The notes beneath the pieces are model-generated. The model was not told where the DNA came from. It worked only from the letters and a program-made list of their open reading frames with translations, and ran no database searches. Source: UBA1447 sp002329225 (GTDB lineage: Bacteria > Bacillota > Clostridia > Oscillospirales > Acutalibacteraceae). Taken from it: DNA of 40,982 nucleotides. The translations under genes were made by a program, and so were the position numbers. Below, piece after piece: positions 18,857 to 27,510 of this stretch. The stretch's first letter is position 1. Every line of letters begins with the position of its first letter. The stretch is taken from assembly GCA_050946835.1 (NCBI GenBank), contig JBMNVN010000011.1, positions 1 to 40,982 on the forward strand, read 5' to 3'.

Positions 18857-19630
18857 TTGTTTACACCGGAAGCCATAAGAGCCTTGGCGCTTTCTTCCAT
18901 TGCCGGTTTTTCCACCATGATAGGGGCAGTGGTTGTCATCTTTATAAAAAAGAAGAGCGATAAACTGATAACCGCTTCCTTAGGTTTTGCCGGGGGCGTG
19001 ATGCTCAGCGTTTCTTTTATCGAACTTTTACCAAACGCCGAAAGTTACCTAACCCGATGTACGGACAGGCGCTTGGGAGTTTTAGTAACGGTCCTGTCCT
19101 TAGTTGTCGGAATTTTATTTTCGACCTTGCTGGACAGATTTGTCCCCCACCAGGAGGTAAGCGAAGAGGGGGAACGGGAACATATGAACCTTTTCAGGGT
19201 AGGCATTATTTCCGCTCTGGCTATCTGGCTGCACAACTTTCCCGAAGGGATAGCAACCTTTATGGCGGGCTACAGCGATACCTCTCTGGGTATTACTATT
19301 GCTGTAGCGATAAGCATGCATAACATCCCCGAAGGTCTGGCGGTGGCAATGCCTATTTATGTTTCCACCGGTTCAAAAAAGAAGGCTTTTAAGTATACCT
19401 TTCTTTCCGCCATTGCGGAACCCGTGGGCGCTCTGCTTGCCTTTGCGGTGCTTCGCCCCTTCATTAACGATATGCTTATGGGCATTGTTTTTGCCTTTAT
19501 AGCCGGAATAATGATTTATATAGCCATCGAGGAGCTTATCCCCTCTTCCCGCCAATACGGTCACAAGGGGCTTGCGCTTTTCAGCGTGTTTTTCGGCATT
19601 TGCCTCATGCCCCTGGCTAACATATTTTAA
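18857..19630 (+). CDS. ZIP-family metal transporter (ZupT-like)
   Basis: A 257-residue membrane protein with about eight hydrophobic helices. The paired metal-binding motifs HNFPEG and HNIPEG sit in helices 4 and 5, as in ZupT, and take up zinc or other divalent cations. A charged, hydrophilic loop (about 95-112) precedes them. It starts at TTG 18857, six bases after AGGAGGT, the only well-placed start. It is 40 bases downstream of the flavoprotein gene and may be co-transcribed with it. Confidence 0.9.
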   Translation: MFTPEAIRALALSSIAGFSTMIGAVVVIFIKKKSDKLITASLGFAGGVMLSVSFIELLPNAESYLTRCTDRRLGVLVTVLSLVVGILFSTLLDRFVPHQEVSEEGEREHMNLFRVGIISALAIWLHNFPEGIATFMAGYSDTSLGITIAVAISMHNIPEGLAVAMPIYVSTGSKKKAFKYTFLSAIAEPVGALLAFAVLRPFINDMLMGIVFAFIAGIMIYIAIEELIPSSRQYGHKGLALFSVFFGICLMPLANIF

Positions 19631-19679
19631 ACTGAATTTCCGATACAAGCATTGGAGAAACAGATTAAGGAGAGTTGAA

Positions 19680-21635
19680 ATGAAGAAGGTTATTTGCCGC
19701 ATTCTTGCCTCAATTTTAACTTTTGCGTTCCTGTTCTTCGCTTTTTCACCTCCGGCAAAAGTCACCGATTCACCCGTATTGTTCGAGTCCCGCACTGCCG
19801 CAGTCAAAAGCACTGCGGAGCCCCATGCGGCCGCCCGTTGCGGGGCAGAGGCCTGCAATTCCGCTGACGGCAGGGGCTGTGCCTGCGGGCGCAATCCCTT
19901 TATTGTGGTGCCGGGCATTACGGACTCGGATGTCGCTTTACTTGACGCCGAAGGCAACCCCGTTTTAAGAGAAGACGGCAGGCCCTATGTAAAAGGCGGC
20001 TTCATGCTCGATGAAGACGAGATTATGCAAATGGCCCTTAGAAATTTAGCTTGGCCTTTGGCAAGGATGCTTATTACTCAAAAGGATAACGGATTTACCG
20101 ATGCGGTGTACGACACTGCCAAGGCCGCTTTTTGGCGTCAGGCCACAAATAAAGACGGAACCCCTGTCCAAAACCTGAAGGTGGTTCGGTATGAAAAATC
20201 ATTTGCCGAACTGAGCGATGAAGAGATTGACCATTTGTTCATAAATATCCCACTCCGATCTATTTGTGAAACTATCGGTTATGACCATGTTTACTATTTT
20301 TCTTTCAATATTATTGGCGACCCCATGCAGACAGCAAGGGAACTCGACGAGTTTATCCAATTGGTAAAAGAACAAACCGGCCATGATAAGGTGGATATTC
20401 TCAATGTAAGCCTCGGCGCCTCAATTTTTACCGCCTATGCCGAGCAGTTTAAAGACAAGGGCGATGTGGAAAAGATAGTCAACGCTGTTGCCCTGCTAAA
20501 CGGCGCTACGGCGCTCAGGGATTTATTTGCCGGTGACCTTAATTTAGGTGACGAATCCCTTTACAAAGAGTTTTTGCCGGAACTGCTTGCCGCTGAAAAC
20601 TTAAAATCCGTGGGCTATCTTGCCAATCTGCTTATCCGTATATTCCCTAAACAGGTTTTGCTCGACACCCTTGATGCGGTGCTTAACGGCGCCATGGATT
20701 CCATGATACGCTGTGCGCCGAACTTTTGGGCAATGCTGCCTGAAGAGGATTATCCCGCCATGGCGGATAAGTGGATTTCCGGCCCGGAATATGCCGTTTT
20801 GCGGCAAAAAACCGATGCGTTTTATCAGGCGCAATTAAACTTTGAAGAAAACCAGCTCTATATGGTGCAGCAAAAGGGCGCATCCATTCATAACGTTTGC
20901 GGCTATGGTCTAAGGTACAGCGACATCTCCCCTTTCCTCGGCATTGTCGCCTCCGATAAAACGACAAATTCCGACGGCGTTATTCATATTCAGTCAACCT
21001 CAATGGGAGCCACAGCCGCACCTGCGGGCCGACGCCTGAGTGATGAATACTTAAACGCTCACGCCGGAAGCCGCTATATATCCCCCGACAAGGGTTTGGA
21101 TGCCTCAACCTGCCTTTTCCCCGACCGCACCTGGTTTTTCTATAATCAGGACCATGAGGAAGCCGGAAAAAATGCCGCCTGCATGAACTTGGTGGCGGAG
21201 CTGTTCACCAATCCGAACCTTGTTGATGTTTATTCCGACCCGGAGCGCTTCCCCCAATTCAACACCGGGTCTGACAGTAAAGAAATCCGCCGTTGGCTGC
21301 TGCCCGATGCAAAGAAGGCACTCGAGGCTTACGAAGCGGGCGAGTTGGAAATCGGCCCGGAAGACCTTGCCGAACTCAACGCAGCCATTGCGGAGGCTGA
21401 GGATGTGCTGAAGGTTACAATAGGAGACAGGCAACAGGCCGAGGCCGCTACGAACAGGCTTAAAAATGCCCTTATAAAAATCGGCGTAAGGGAAGCGCCG
21501 AAAGAAAAAGAAACGGGTCCCGCCGCACAGTTTTTCCTGAATCTGATTGAAGCGTTGCTTAAAGTCGCCAGTGATTCGGCTTATGAAGTTGTCGGTCCTC
21601 AGGGATATTCCGACAGATTTTGTCCCCGCAGTTAA
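19680..21635 (+). CDS. Secreted lipase-like alpha/beta hydrolase, copy 1
   Basis: A 651-residue protein starting at ATG 19680 after AAGGAGAGTTGAA (an in-frame start at 19572 overlaps the ZIP gene and is rejected). A signal peptide covers about residues 1-25. NPFIVVPGITDSDV resembles the oxyanion-loop start of secreted lipases. The likely catalytic triad is Ser244 in NVSLGAS (GxSxG with the first Gly replaced), Asp432 in NSDGVIHIQS, and His492 in QDHEE. The tail (about 575-610) is a helical FIVAR-like segment (AELNAAIAEAEDVL...ATNRLKNALIKIGV). Substrate is unknown. It is a paralogue of the next gene. Confidence 0.7.
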   Translation: MKKVICRILASILTFAFLFFAFSPPAKVTDSPVLFESRTAAVKSTAEPHAAARCGAEACNSADGRGCACGRNPFIVVPGITDSDVALLDAEGNPVLREDGRPYVKGGFMLDEDEIMQMALRNLAWPLARMLITQKDNGFTDAVYDTAKAAFWRQATNKDGTPVQNLKVVRYEKSFAELSDEEIDHLFINIPLRSICETIGYDHVYYFSFNIIGDPMQTARELDEFIQLVKEQTGHDKVDILNVSLGASIFTAYAEQFKDKGDVEKIVNAVALLNGATALRDLFAGDLNLGDESLYKEFLPELLAAENLKSVGYLANLLIRIFPKQVLLDTLDAVLNGAMDSMIRCAPNFWAMLPEEDYPAMADKWISGPEYAVLRQKTDAFYQAQLNFEENQLYMVQQKGASIHNVCGYGLRYSDISPFLGIVASDKTTNSDGVIHIQSTSMGATAAPAGRRLSDEYLNAHAGSRYISPDKGLDASTCLFPDRTWFFYNQDHEEAGKNAACMNLVAELFTNPNLVDVYSDPERFPQFNTGSDSKEIRRWLLPDAKKALEAYEAGELEIGPEDLAELNAAIAEAEDVLKVTIGDRQQAEAATNRLKNALIKIGVREAPKEKETGPAAQFFLNLIEALLKVASDSAYEVVGPQGYSDRFCPRS

Positions 21636-21712
21636 TGCCCGCTACTTGATTTTTACTCCGCCAAAGGTTACACTACCGAGTGGAAATAATTAACTGAAAG
21701 GTTGATTTGTTG

Positions 21713-23620
21713 ATGAGATTTTTATCTAAAAAGCTGATATCCCTGCTCCTTGTTTCAGCCTTGCTGATGAGCGTTTTTGCCGGAGGGATTTCGGCGCAGG
21801 CCGCAGGTGCGGACAACAGCGCCGAACTTGCACAAGCCTTACTCCCGCCTAATTCCGGGAGCGGCAACCCGGTGATTGTTGTGCCGGGTATCGGTATGTC
21901 CTCCGTAGCGCTGTTTGATGAAGAGGGAAATAAAATTCCTAATGAAGGCACCTTCCCCGACGAATGGAATGTGCTGAACCTGGACACCGCCCCCCTGATG
22001 GATAACCTCTGGAAGATTATCCCCAAAGCCTTGCTGTCCCTTATCTTTCAAAGGGATATGGGACTCAGTAATGCTGTCAGGGAGTATATGCCCGGCATAT
22101 TCCGCTATGCACAGCATGACCTTAACGGCAAGTCCATTGAAAATGTTCAGGCGATAGAGCGTAAATATCCCCTTTCCGAGTACGATGAAGACGCAAAGCG
22201 CGGCTTCTACAATATGATGCCGATGGAAAAATATGTGCCGGCAATCGGCGAGGACAGGATATACTGCTTTAATTTCCCGCCTTTCTGCAATACTTACGAT
22301 CAGGCTGCCAAACTCAACGAGTTTATTCAGGTAGTCAAGGAACAAACCGGAGCTGAAAAGGTAAACCTCGTACCCCTGAGCCTAGGTTCAACCGTCACAA
22401 ACGCCTATCTTGACGAGTACGCAGACCGCAACGACGTGGCAAAAGTTGTGCGGATTGTAGGCGCTTCCGACGGCAGCGATGTGTTCGCCGATCTGGTTGC
22501 CCAAAATCTTTCCGAAAACTCCGCCCAACTGTTTTATCGGGACTTCTTCCCCCAGCTTATCAAGGGGTACGGCGGTTATCTTGTCAACATTGCCGTTCGC
22601 ATTCTGCCTAAAAAGGTACTCAACAATGTAATAGATGCCGCCTTTGATGTTATCCGCTACGACTTTTTTGTAAACACTCCCTCCATGTGGGCCATTATCC
22701 CCGCAGACCGCTATGAGGAATTGGCGGATACTTACCTCAGCGGACCGGAGTATGAAGTTATCCGTGCTCAGACGGACAAATATTACGCTTATCAAAGCAA
22801 TTTGCAGGAAAATATTGACAGGCATATTCAAGACGGAATTCAGTTCTATAACATCTGCGGCTACGGTTTCAACTTCGGTCACGGCTGGAACGACTACCAG
22901 TATTTTCAATTTTTCAGATGTGCCGATGACGTAAACTCCGACGGTATTATTCAGCTTACGTCAACCGGTATGGGCGCTTACAGCGCCGCACCGGGGACCA
23001 CCCTCCCCGACGGCTATGTGCAGCAAAACACCTGCTGCACAAACCCCGACCACAATCATATCTCCCCCGACAGAGTAGTAGACGCTTCCACCTGTTATTT
23101 ACCCGAACAGACCTGGTTTTTTTCCGGTCAGCACCATGAGTGCGCGAATAACGATGTTATAGTGCGGCTGGCCTGCATACTTATGGCGGGCGACACCATA
23201 ACAAGCGTTCATTCCGACCCCGACTTCCCTCAATTCAACGGTTCCCGCTATACCAAGCGTATTGTGAAAGACCTTTTGCCGCGGTGCATTGAAGCTCAAG
23301 GCAGAACCGACCTTTCCGCTGCGGATATGGCCGAGTTAAACGCTGCGGTCGATGAAGCCAATGCGATGCTCGACAGCACCGTAGCCGACGATGCTCAATG
23401 CAATGCTGTGGAAGCGCGGCTCCGCAATATTCTGGTAAAAATCGGAGTTCTGGAGCCCCCCGCTCAGCCCGAAACTTATGAGATAATTCCGGAAGCGGCC
23501 GCCAAGACCGTCAGTGACCTGCTTTGGGACAAATTCGGTCCCGCCGGCTTTAGCGAGATTGCAAAAACCGAGCTGATAAAAACAATTGCGGTTCTGATTA
23601 AACTTGTTGAGATGTTCTAA
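21713..23620 (+). CDS. Secreted lipase-like alpha/beta hydrolase, copy 2
   Basis: A 635-residue paralogue of the preceding gene with the same plan: signal peptide ending near AQAAG, NPVIVVPGIGMSSVALFDEEGN, a nucleophile loop PLSLGS with Ser223, NSDGIIQLTSTGMGA (Asp), a conserved TWFFSGQHHE (His475 aligned with His492 of copy 1), and a FIVAR-like helical tail ending LRNILVKIGV. The matching triad in both copies supports real hydrolases. The start is ambiguous: TTG 21707, TTG 21710 and ATG 21713 are in frame behind GAAAGG, and I use ATG. The tandem order implies a local duplication. Confidence 0.7.
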   Translation: MRFLSKKLISLLLVSALLMSVFAGGISAQAAGADNSAELAQALLPPNSGSGNPVIVVPGIGMSSVALFDEEGNKIPNEGTFPDEWNVLNLDTAPLMDNLWKIIPKALLSLIFQRDMGLSNAVREYMPGIFRYAQHDLNGKSIENVQAIERKYPLSEYDEDAKRGFYNMMPMEKYVPAIGEDRIYCFNFPPFCNTYDQAAKLNEFIQVVKEQTGAEKVNLVPLSLGSTVTNAYLDEYADRNDVAKVVRIVGASDGSDVFADLVAQNLSENSAQLFYRDFFPQLIKGYGGYLVNIAVRILPKKVLNNVIDAAFDVIRYDFFVNTPSMWAIIPADRYEELADTYLSGPEYEVIRAQTDKYYAYQSNLQENIDRHIQDGIQFYNICGYGFNFGHGWNDYQYFQFFRCADDVNSDGIIQLTSTGMGAYSAAPGTTLPDGYVQQNTCCTNPDHNHISPDRVVDASTCYLPEQTWFFSGQHHECANNDVIVRLACILMAGDTITSVHSDPDFPQFNGSRYTKRIVKDLLPRCIEAQGRTDLSAADMAELNAAVDEANAMLDSTVADDAQCNAVEARLRNILVKIGVLEPPAQPETYEIIPEAAAKTVSDLLWDKFGPAGFSEIAKTELIKTIAVLIKLVEMF

Positions 23621-23636
23621 ACCTTTAAGCGCACCC

Positions 23637-23665
23637 GGGGCGGAGTTTCCTCCGCCCCGATTTTT
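23637..23665 (+). terminator. Terminator after the hydrolase pair
   Basis: Stem GGGGCGGAG / CTCCGCCCC (23637-23645 with 23650-23658), loop TTTC, followed by GATTTTTATTG. Confidence 0.88.
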
Positions 23666-23697
23666 ATTGTAAAACGGCATTTTATATTACGGTAATT

Positions 23698-23723
23698 GCG
23701 GGACGATGCGGGTATCGCCCGCA
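23698..23723. repeat. Diverged copy of dispersed GGGACGATG palindrome
   Basis: GCGGGACGATGCGGGTATCG followed by CCCGC. It keeps the GCGGGACGATGC half exactly as in the copies at 32969 and 33325; the right arm is shortened but still pairs. Confidence 0.6.
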
Positions 23724-23803
23724 GCTCTTTTATCCTAAATCCCCCGTCATGCAATTATTATATGTTTTTTTGCCAACTTATGGCGGAAGCGGCTGTTTTT
23801 CGG

Positions 23804-23831
23804 TTGACATTTTACCTTCCCCGTGTATAAT
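23804..23831 (+). promoter_or_regulatory. tRNA-Gln promoter
   Basis: TTGACA (23804-23809), 16-base spacer, TATAAT (23826-23831): perfect consensus hexamers. The 5' leader contains a small hairpin CGGAG-CGATG-CTCCG. Confidence 0.88.
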
Positions 23832-23867
23832 TAGTTCTTGCGGAGCGATGCTCCGATTGTTCAGCGA

Positions 23868-23941
23868 TGCGGAATTGTGTAACGGTAGCACGGCAGACTC
23901 TGACTCTGTTTGTCTGGGTTCAAATCCTAGTTCCGCAGCCA
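23868..23941 (+). tRNA. trnQ: tRNA-Gln (anticodon CTG)
   Basis: A 74-base tRNA with encoded CCA. The acceptor stem TGCGGAA pairs with TTCCGCA, and discriminator G precedes CCA. The D arm contains AACGGTAGCAC. The anticodon stem GCAGA/TCTGT encloses the loop CTCTGAC, which places CTG at positions 34-36. The T arm is CTGGG-TTCAAAT-CCTAG. U at position 1 is typical of glutamine tRNAs. It forms its own unit with promoter and terminator. Confidence 0.95.
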
Positions 23942-23945
23942 AAAG

Positions 23946-23980
23946 GAGCTTGACCGCTTTTGCGGACAGGCTCTTTTTTT
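23946..23980 (+). terminator. tRNA-Gln terminator
   Basis: A two-part stem, GAGCTTG/CAGGCTC outside and CCGC/GCGG inside, followed by seven Ts (23974-23980), starting four bases after the tRNA CCA. Confidence 0.88.
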
Positions 23981-24036
23981 ATCGGGAGAAATCCAAAACT
24001 CCGATTATCCGAATATATACGGAAAGGAAGAGGAAT

Positions 24037-24225
24037 ATGGCTTGTGACGGCGTAAAAAAGGACAGTTGCCCATGCACCGCCGCCTGCGCTTTTCACGGCA
24101 AATGCTGCGAGTGTATTGCCAACCACGCCCCCGATCAATTCCCCGCCTGCTTTTTCACAAAAGAGGGGGAGGCGACTTATGACAGAAGTTTTGAGGCGCT
24201 TTTGAAGGATAGAAAATCAAAATAA
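24037..24225 (+). CDS. Small cysteine-rich protein (DUF6485-like)
   Basis: A 62-residue protein with seven Cys in the first 38 residues: CPC, then Cys17, then HGKCCECI, and later PACFF. This pattern agrees with my recollection of the DUF6485 family, small putative metal-binding proteins of Clostridia, whose function is unknown. The start ATG 24037 has AAGGAAGAGGAAT upstream. A longer frame from 23749 runs through the tRNA and is not real. It lies 23 bases before the next gene and probably forms an operon with it. Confidence 0.7.
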   Translation: MACDGVKKDSCPCTAACAFHGKCCECIANHAPDQFPACFFTKEGEATYDRSFEALLKDRKSK

Positions 24226-24248
24226 TAAAACAAGCGGAGGTAAAGACT

Positions 24249-26099
24249 ATGTCCGTAACCCCCTATTATGCCGGCAAGGAGTTCGCCGACCTGCAAAAAC
24301 ATGACGGCGGTCTGCTGCATGTTGTCGGAGCTTCCAACTACCAGGTCATGCGCGCAAACCGCAGTCATCCCGAATATGCGGAAGATTACGGTAATACCTA
24401 CAACCACGCACCGATGCTCACTTATTGGAGAGGCCGTTTTTATTTGGAATACCTTTCAAACGCCGTGAGCGAGCATACGGGAGCGGGGCTTTCTTTTATA
24501 GTCAGTTCTCCCGACGGGATAAACTGGGGCAAGCCTGTGCCCTCATTCCCCGCCATCATTGTGCCGCCCGGCGAGTATCATTGCGAGGACGGCAGCGTTA
24601 TTGAGGTTAAACCCGACACTCCCGCTTTTATGCACCAGCGCATGGGATTTTACCATACAAAGGATGACCGCCTGATTGTAAGCGGCTTTTACGGTCATGC
24701 CCCTCACCATGACATCTGCCCCTGGCGCAACTACGGCATTGGCCGGGTGGTCAGGGAAGTGTTTGAGGACGGCGGCATGGGGCCAATATATTTTATCCGC
24801 TTTTTGGACTATTCCGGCTGGACGGAAGATAAACTCCCCTTCCCCTACTACAAACGGGCGGAAGACAAAAGCTTTATTGACGCTTGTGAGGAACTGTTGG
24901 CGGACAAGTTTGTAACCGAGCAGTGGACGGAAGAACACGGCCCCGCCGACAAGACCATCGGGCTGCAGATTGCAAAAGCGCATGACTCCGAGGGCGGAAC
25001 CGCCCCTGTTGCCCCCGTTGAGACCGCCAGCAGTTTTTGCTGGTATCATATTGATGAAAATAAGGTTGTGGCCTTGTGGAAGCAGGGCCGGGTGGGCGTG
25101 AGCGAAGACGGAGGTCTTAGCTGGAAAACCAGGTATGAACCCTCTTTTGCCACTTCCGGCGCCAAAAGCTGGGGGCAAAAGACCGAGGACGGCAAGTATA
25201 TCATCTGCTACGACAACAGCCTTGCCAGCGAGCACCGCTATCCGTTGGTAGCGGTTACCTCCGAAGACGGCATACGCTTTGACAATATGGGCTGCGTTTA
25301 CGGGGAACTGCCGCCCAGACGCTATGACGGCATTTATAAGGACTTCGGCCCTCAATATATCCGGGGGATTTGCCCGGGACACAAGGATTACCCCAAGGGG
25401 GCTGTCTGGCTCTGCCACAGCATAAACAAGGAGGATATAGGAGTTACACGCATACCCGTGCCCGTGCGTACCGCCGTGACGGAACATGTTTGCGACGACT
25501 TTGACGACTGTGCCGACGGTTTTATAAAAGACTGGAATATCTATTCCACCGGGTGGGCGCCCGTCCGACTTGAAAACGGCGACGACGGCCCTTGCCTTAA
25601 AATCACGGATAAAGACCCTTGCGACTATGCAAGAGCCATGCGGATATTCCCCGTAAGCGAGGCCGTAAGTGTTTCTTTTGAGCTGAAAACGGGCAAATAC
25701 AAAGAGGATCTGGAAATTGAGCTGACTGACGGCAAAGGCATCCCCTCCTGTCTGGTACTCATAGGCGGCGGTACGGTTAAAGTCCGCTTCGGTTCAAATG
25801 TTGAAGACGCCTTTGAGATTGACGATTACAACGCCTGGCACAAGGCGGAAATAAGGGTGGACTGCAAAAACAACGTTTATACCCTTGTTTGGAACGGGAA
25901 GGAGTTCAACTGCGGCCTGAGCCGTCCCGTTCATAAAACAAATGATGTACAGCGCCTTGTTCTGCGCACTAAAAAGAGGCGCTATGAACCTAACACAGAT
26001 ATTTATCCCGTTACGCCGGATTTACCCGGAGCGGATGAGCCGGCGGCGGAAAGGGTCTACCGGATAAGGAAAGTGAGGACAAAAGATTTGTCCTTTTAA
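24249..26099 (+). CDS. Sialidase-fold beta-propeller protein with C-terminal sandwich domain
   Basis: A 616-residue protein starting behind AAGCGGAGGTAAAGACT. The N-terminal 400 residues show Asp-box-like repeats (SPDGINWGKP, SEDGGLSWKT, TSEDGIRFDN) typical of six-bladed sialidase-superfamily propellers. From about residue 420 (CDDFDDCADGF) a laminin-G/concanavalin-like sandwich follows. No signal peptide is seen, so it may act in the cytoplasm. Members of this superfamily include exo-sialidases and polysaccharide lyases. The arginine triad of true sialidases is not evident to me, so I do not assign a substrate. Confidence 0.6.
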   Translation: MSVTPYYAGKEFADLQKHDGGLLHVVGASNYQVMRANRSHPEYAEDYGNTYNHAPMLTYWRGRFYLEYLSNAVSEHTGAGLSFIVSSPDGINWGKPVPSFPAIIVPPGEYHCEDGSVIEVKPDTPAFMHQRMGFYHTKDDRLIVSGFYGHAPHHDICPWRNYGIGRVVREVFEDGGMGPIYFIRFLDYSGWTEDKLPFPYYKRAEDKSFIDACEELLADKFVTEQWTEEHGPADKTIGLQIAKAHDSEGGTAPVAPVETASSFCWYHIDENKVVALWKQGRVGVSEDGGLSWKTRYEPSFATSGAKSWGQKTEDGKYIICYDNSLASEHRYPLVAVTSEDGIRFDNMGCVYGELPPRRYDGIYKDFGPQYIRGICPGHKDYPKGAVWLCHSINKEDIGVTRIPVPVRTAVTEHVCDDFDDCADGFIKDWNIYSTGWAPVRLENGDDGPCLKITDKDPCDYARAMRIFPVSEAVSVSFELKTGKYKEDLEIELTDGKGIPSCLVLIGGGTVKVRFGSNVEDAFEIDDYNAWHKAEIRVDCKNNVYTLVWNGKEFNCGLSRPVHKTNDVQRLVLRTKKRRYEPNTDIYPVTPDLPGADEPAAERVYRIRKVRTKDLSF

Positions 26100-26294
26100 A
26101 ACCGAAAACCGCCTTTTAGCGAAAAAAAACGCTTATTCCGAGATTTTCGGCGATTTGCTTTGTTCATTTTCTACAAAGTCTTTTTCCGTCCGCTGACTAG
26201 CCCTTTTTGGGGATTTTTCCCAAAATAAACATACCCGGCCTTGTTATCATTAAGAATTTTTGTGCCGAATACCATTTTTTTTGCGATTTTCGGC

Positions 26295-26323
26295 TTGCAA
26301 ATGCGCTTTTTGTTGTGTAATAT
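26295..26323 (+). promoter_or_regulatory. Promoter of the regulator-ftsEX cassette
   Basis: TTGCAA (26295-26300), 17-base spacer, TAATAT (26318-26323). The 290-base intergenic stretch (26100-26392) otherwise holds only a weak AGCG/CGCT hairpin at 26117-26132 and AT-rich sequence. Confidence 0.7.
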
Positions 26324-26392
26324 GTATGTGTTTATATGGTCAATTTGCATAATATGCTCAAAAAGCAAATAAAATTGTTGGGAGAAGAGAGT

Positions 26393-27475
26393 ATGTCAAA
26401 CAGACTTTTTCAGGGAGTTATCCACGAATTGCGGGATGCAATAGGCAAGACAATAGGCATTCTGGATGAAACCGGCACCATCATATCCTGCAGCGAATTG
26501 GGTAAAATCGGCGATGTGGTCGCAAAATCTGCGGAAATTTTTGAGAGCGGCGAACACTTCATAATTGACGGTCATACCTTCCGCGCCTTCGGCGACCCCA
26601 CAAAAACGGAATACGCCGTATTTATTGAAGGTGCCGATGAGGACACAAAACGTCTTGTGGACTTCAGTTGTGTTGCTTTGGCTAATATAAAGCAACTCTA
26701 TGACGAAAAGTTTGACAGGGGCAACTTTATTAAAAATGTTATTATGGACAACATCCTGCCCGGCGACATTTACATTAAAGCAAGGGAACTGCGCTTCAGC
26801 AATGAGGCTTCCCGGGTGGTTTTACTGATCCGCGTGCCGGAAAATAATGATATTTCCGTTTTTGATGTGGTTCAAACCCTCTTCCCTGACAAGACGAAAG
26901 ACTTTGTTGTAAACGTTAATAAGACCGACATAGCCCTGGTGAAAGAAGTAAAAGCCAAAATAGGCTCCAAGGACTTGGAAAAGCTTGCCCGCTCCATTGC
27001 CGACTCTTTAAGCAACGAGCTTTACATAACGCCTCTTATCGGTATAGGCACAATAGTTACCGGAATCAGGGACCTTGCCCATTCTTACAAAGAGGCTCAG
27101 GTCGCCCTTGAGGTCGGCAAGTTTTTCGACACTGAAAAAACCATAATCAGCTATGAAAATTTAGGCATTGCCCGTCTGATTTATCAGCTGCCTACAACTC
27201 TTTGCGAAATGTTCCTTAAAGAAGTCTTCAAGCGGGGTTCCATTGACAGTCTGGACAGCGAAACGCTCTTTACAATACAACGCTTTTTTGAAAACAACCT
27301 GAATGTTTCCGAAACATCCCGCAAGCTTTTTGTTCACAGAAACACCCTTGTTTACCGGCTGGAAAAAATCAAGAAGATTACAGGCCTCGACCTGCGCGAG
27401 TTTGATGACGCCATTGTTTTTAAAGTGGCCCTTATGGTTAAAAAATATCTGGATGCAAAACCGGTCAGGTTATAG
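26393..27475 (+). CDS. PucR/CdaR-type transcriptional regulator
   Basis: A 360-residue regulator. The N-terminal half (about 1-120) looks like a small sensory domain (IGILDETGTIISCSELGKIG, then FRAFGDPTKTEYAVFIEG) similar to the putative sugar-diacid recognition region of CdaR. The C-terminal 70 residues carry the PucR family helix-turn-helix: FFENNLNVSETSRKLFVHRN followed by TLVYRLEKIKKITGLDLR. I start at ATG 26393 with GGGAGAAGAGAG upstream; the frame from 26336 adds residues without support. It sits 35 bases before ftsE, and I infer that the two may share a transcript. The ligand is unknown. Confidence 0.8.
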   Translation: MSNRLFQGVIHELRDAIGKTIGILDETGTIISCSELGKIGDVVAKSAEIFESGEHFIIDGHTFRAFGDPTKTEYAVFIEGADEDTKRLVDFSCVALANIKQLYDEKFDRGNFIKNVIMDNILPGDIYIKARELRFSNEASRVVLLIRVPENNDISVFDVVQTLFPDKTKDFVVNVNKTDIALVKEVKAKIGSKDLEKLARSIADSLSNELYITPLIGIGTIVTGIRDLAHSYKEAQVALEVGKFFDTEKTIISYENLGIARLIYQLPTTLCEMFLKEVFKRGSIDSLDSETLFTIQRFFENNLNVSETSRKLFVHRNTLVYRLEKIKKITGLDLREFDDAIVFKVALMVKKYLDAKPVRL

Positions 27476-27510
27476 GGGCCGACTGTTACGATTTTTAGGA
27501 GCTCCCTCAT

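Noticed and set aside
23749..24036. N-terminal extension of the cysteine-rich protein
   Set aside because: The extension runs through the tRNA-Gln promoter, tRNA and terminator; an internal ATG at 24037 has a good ribosome site.
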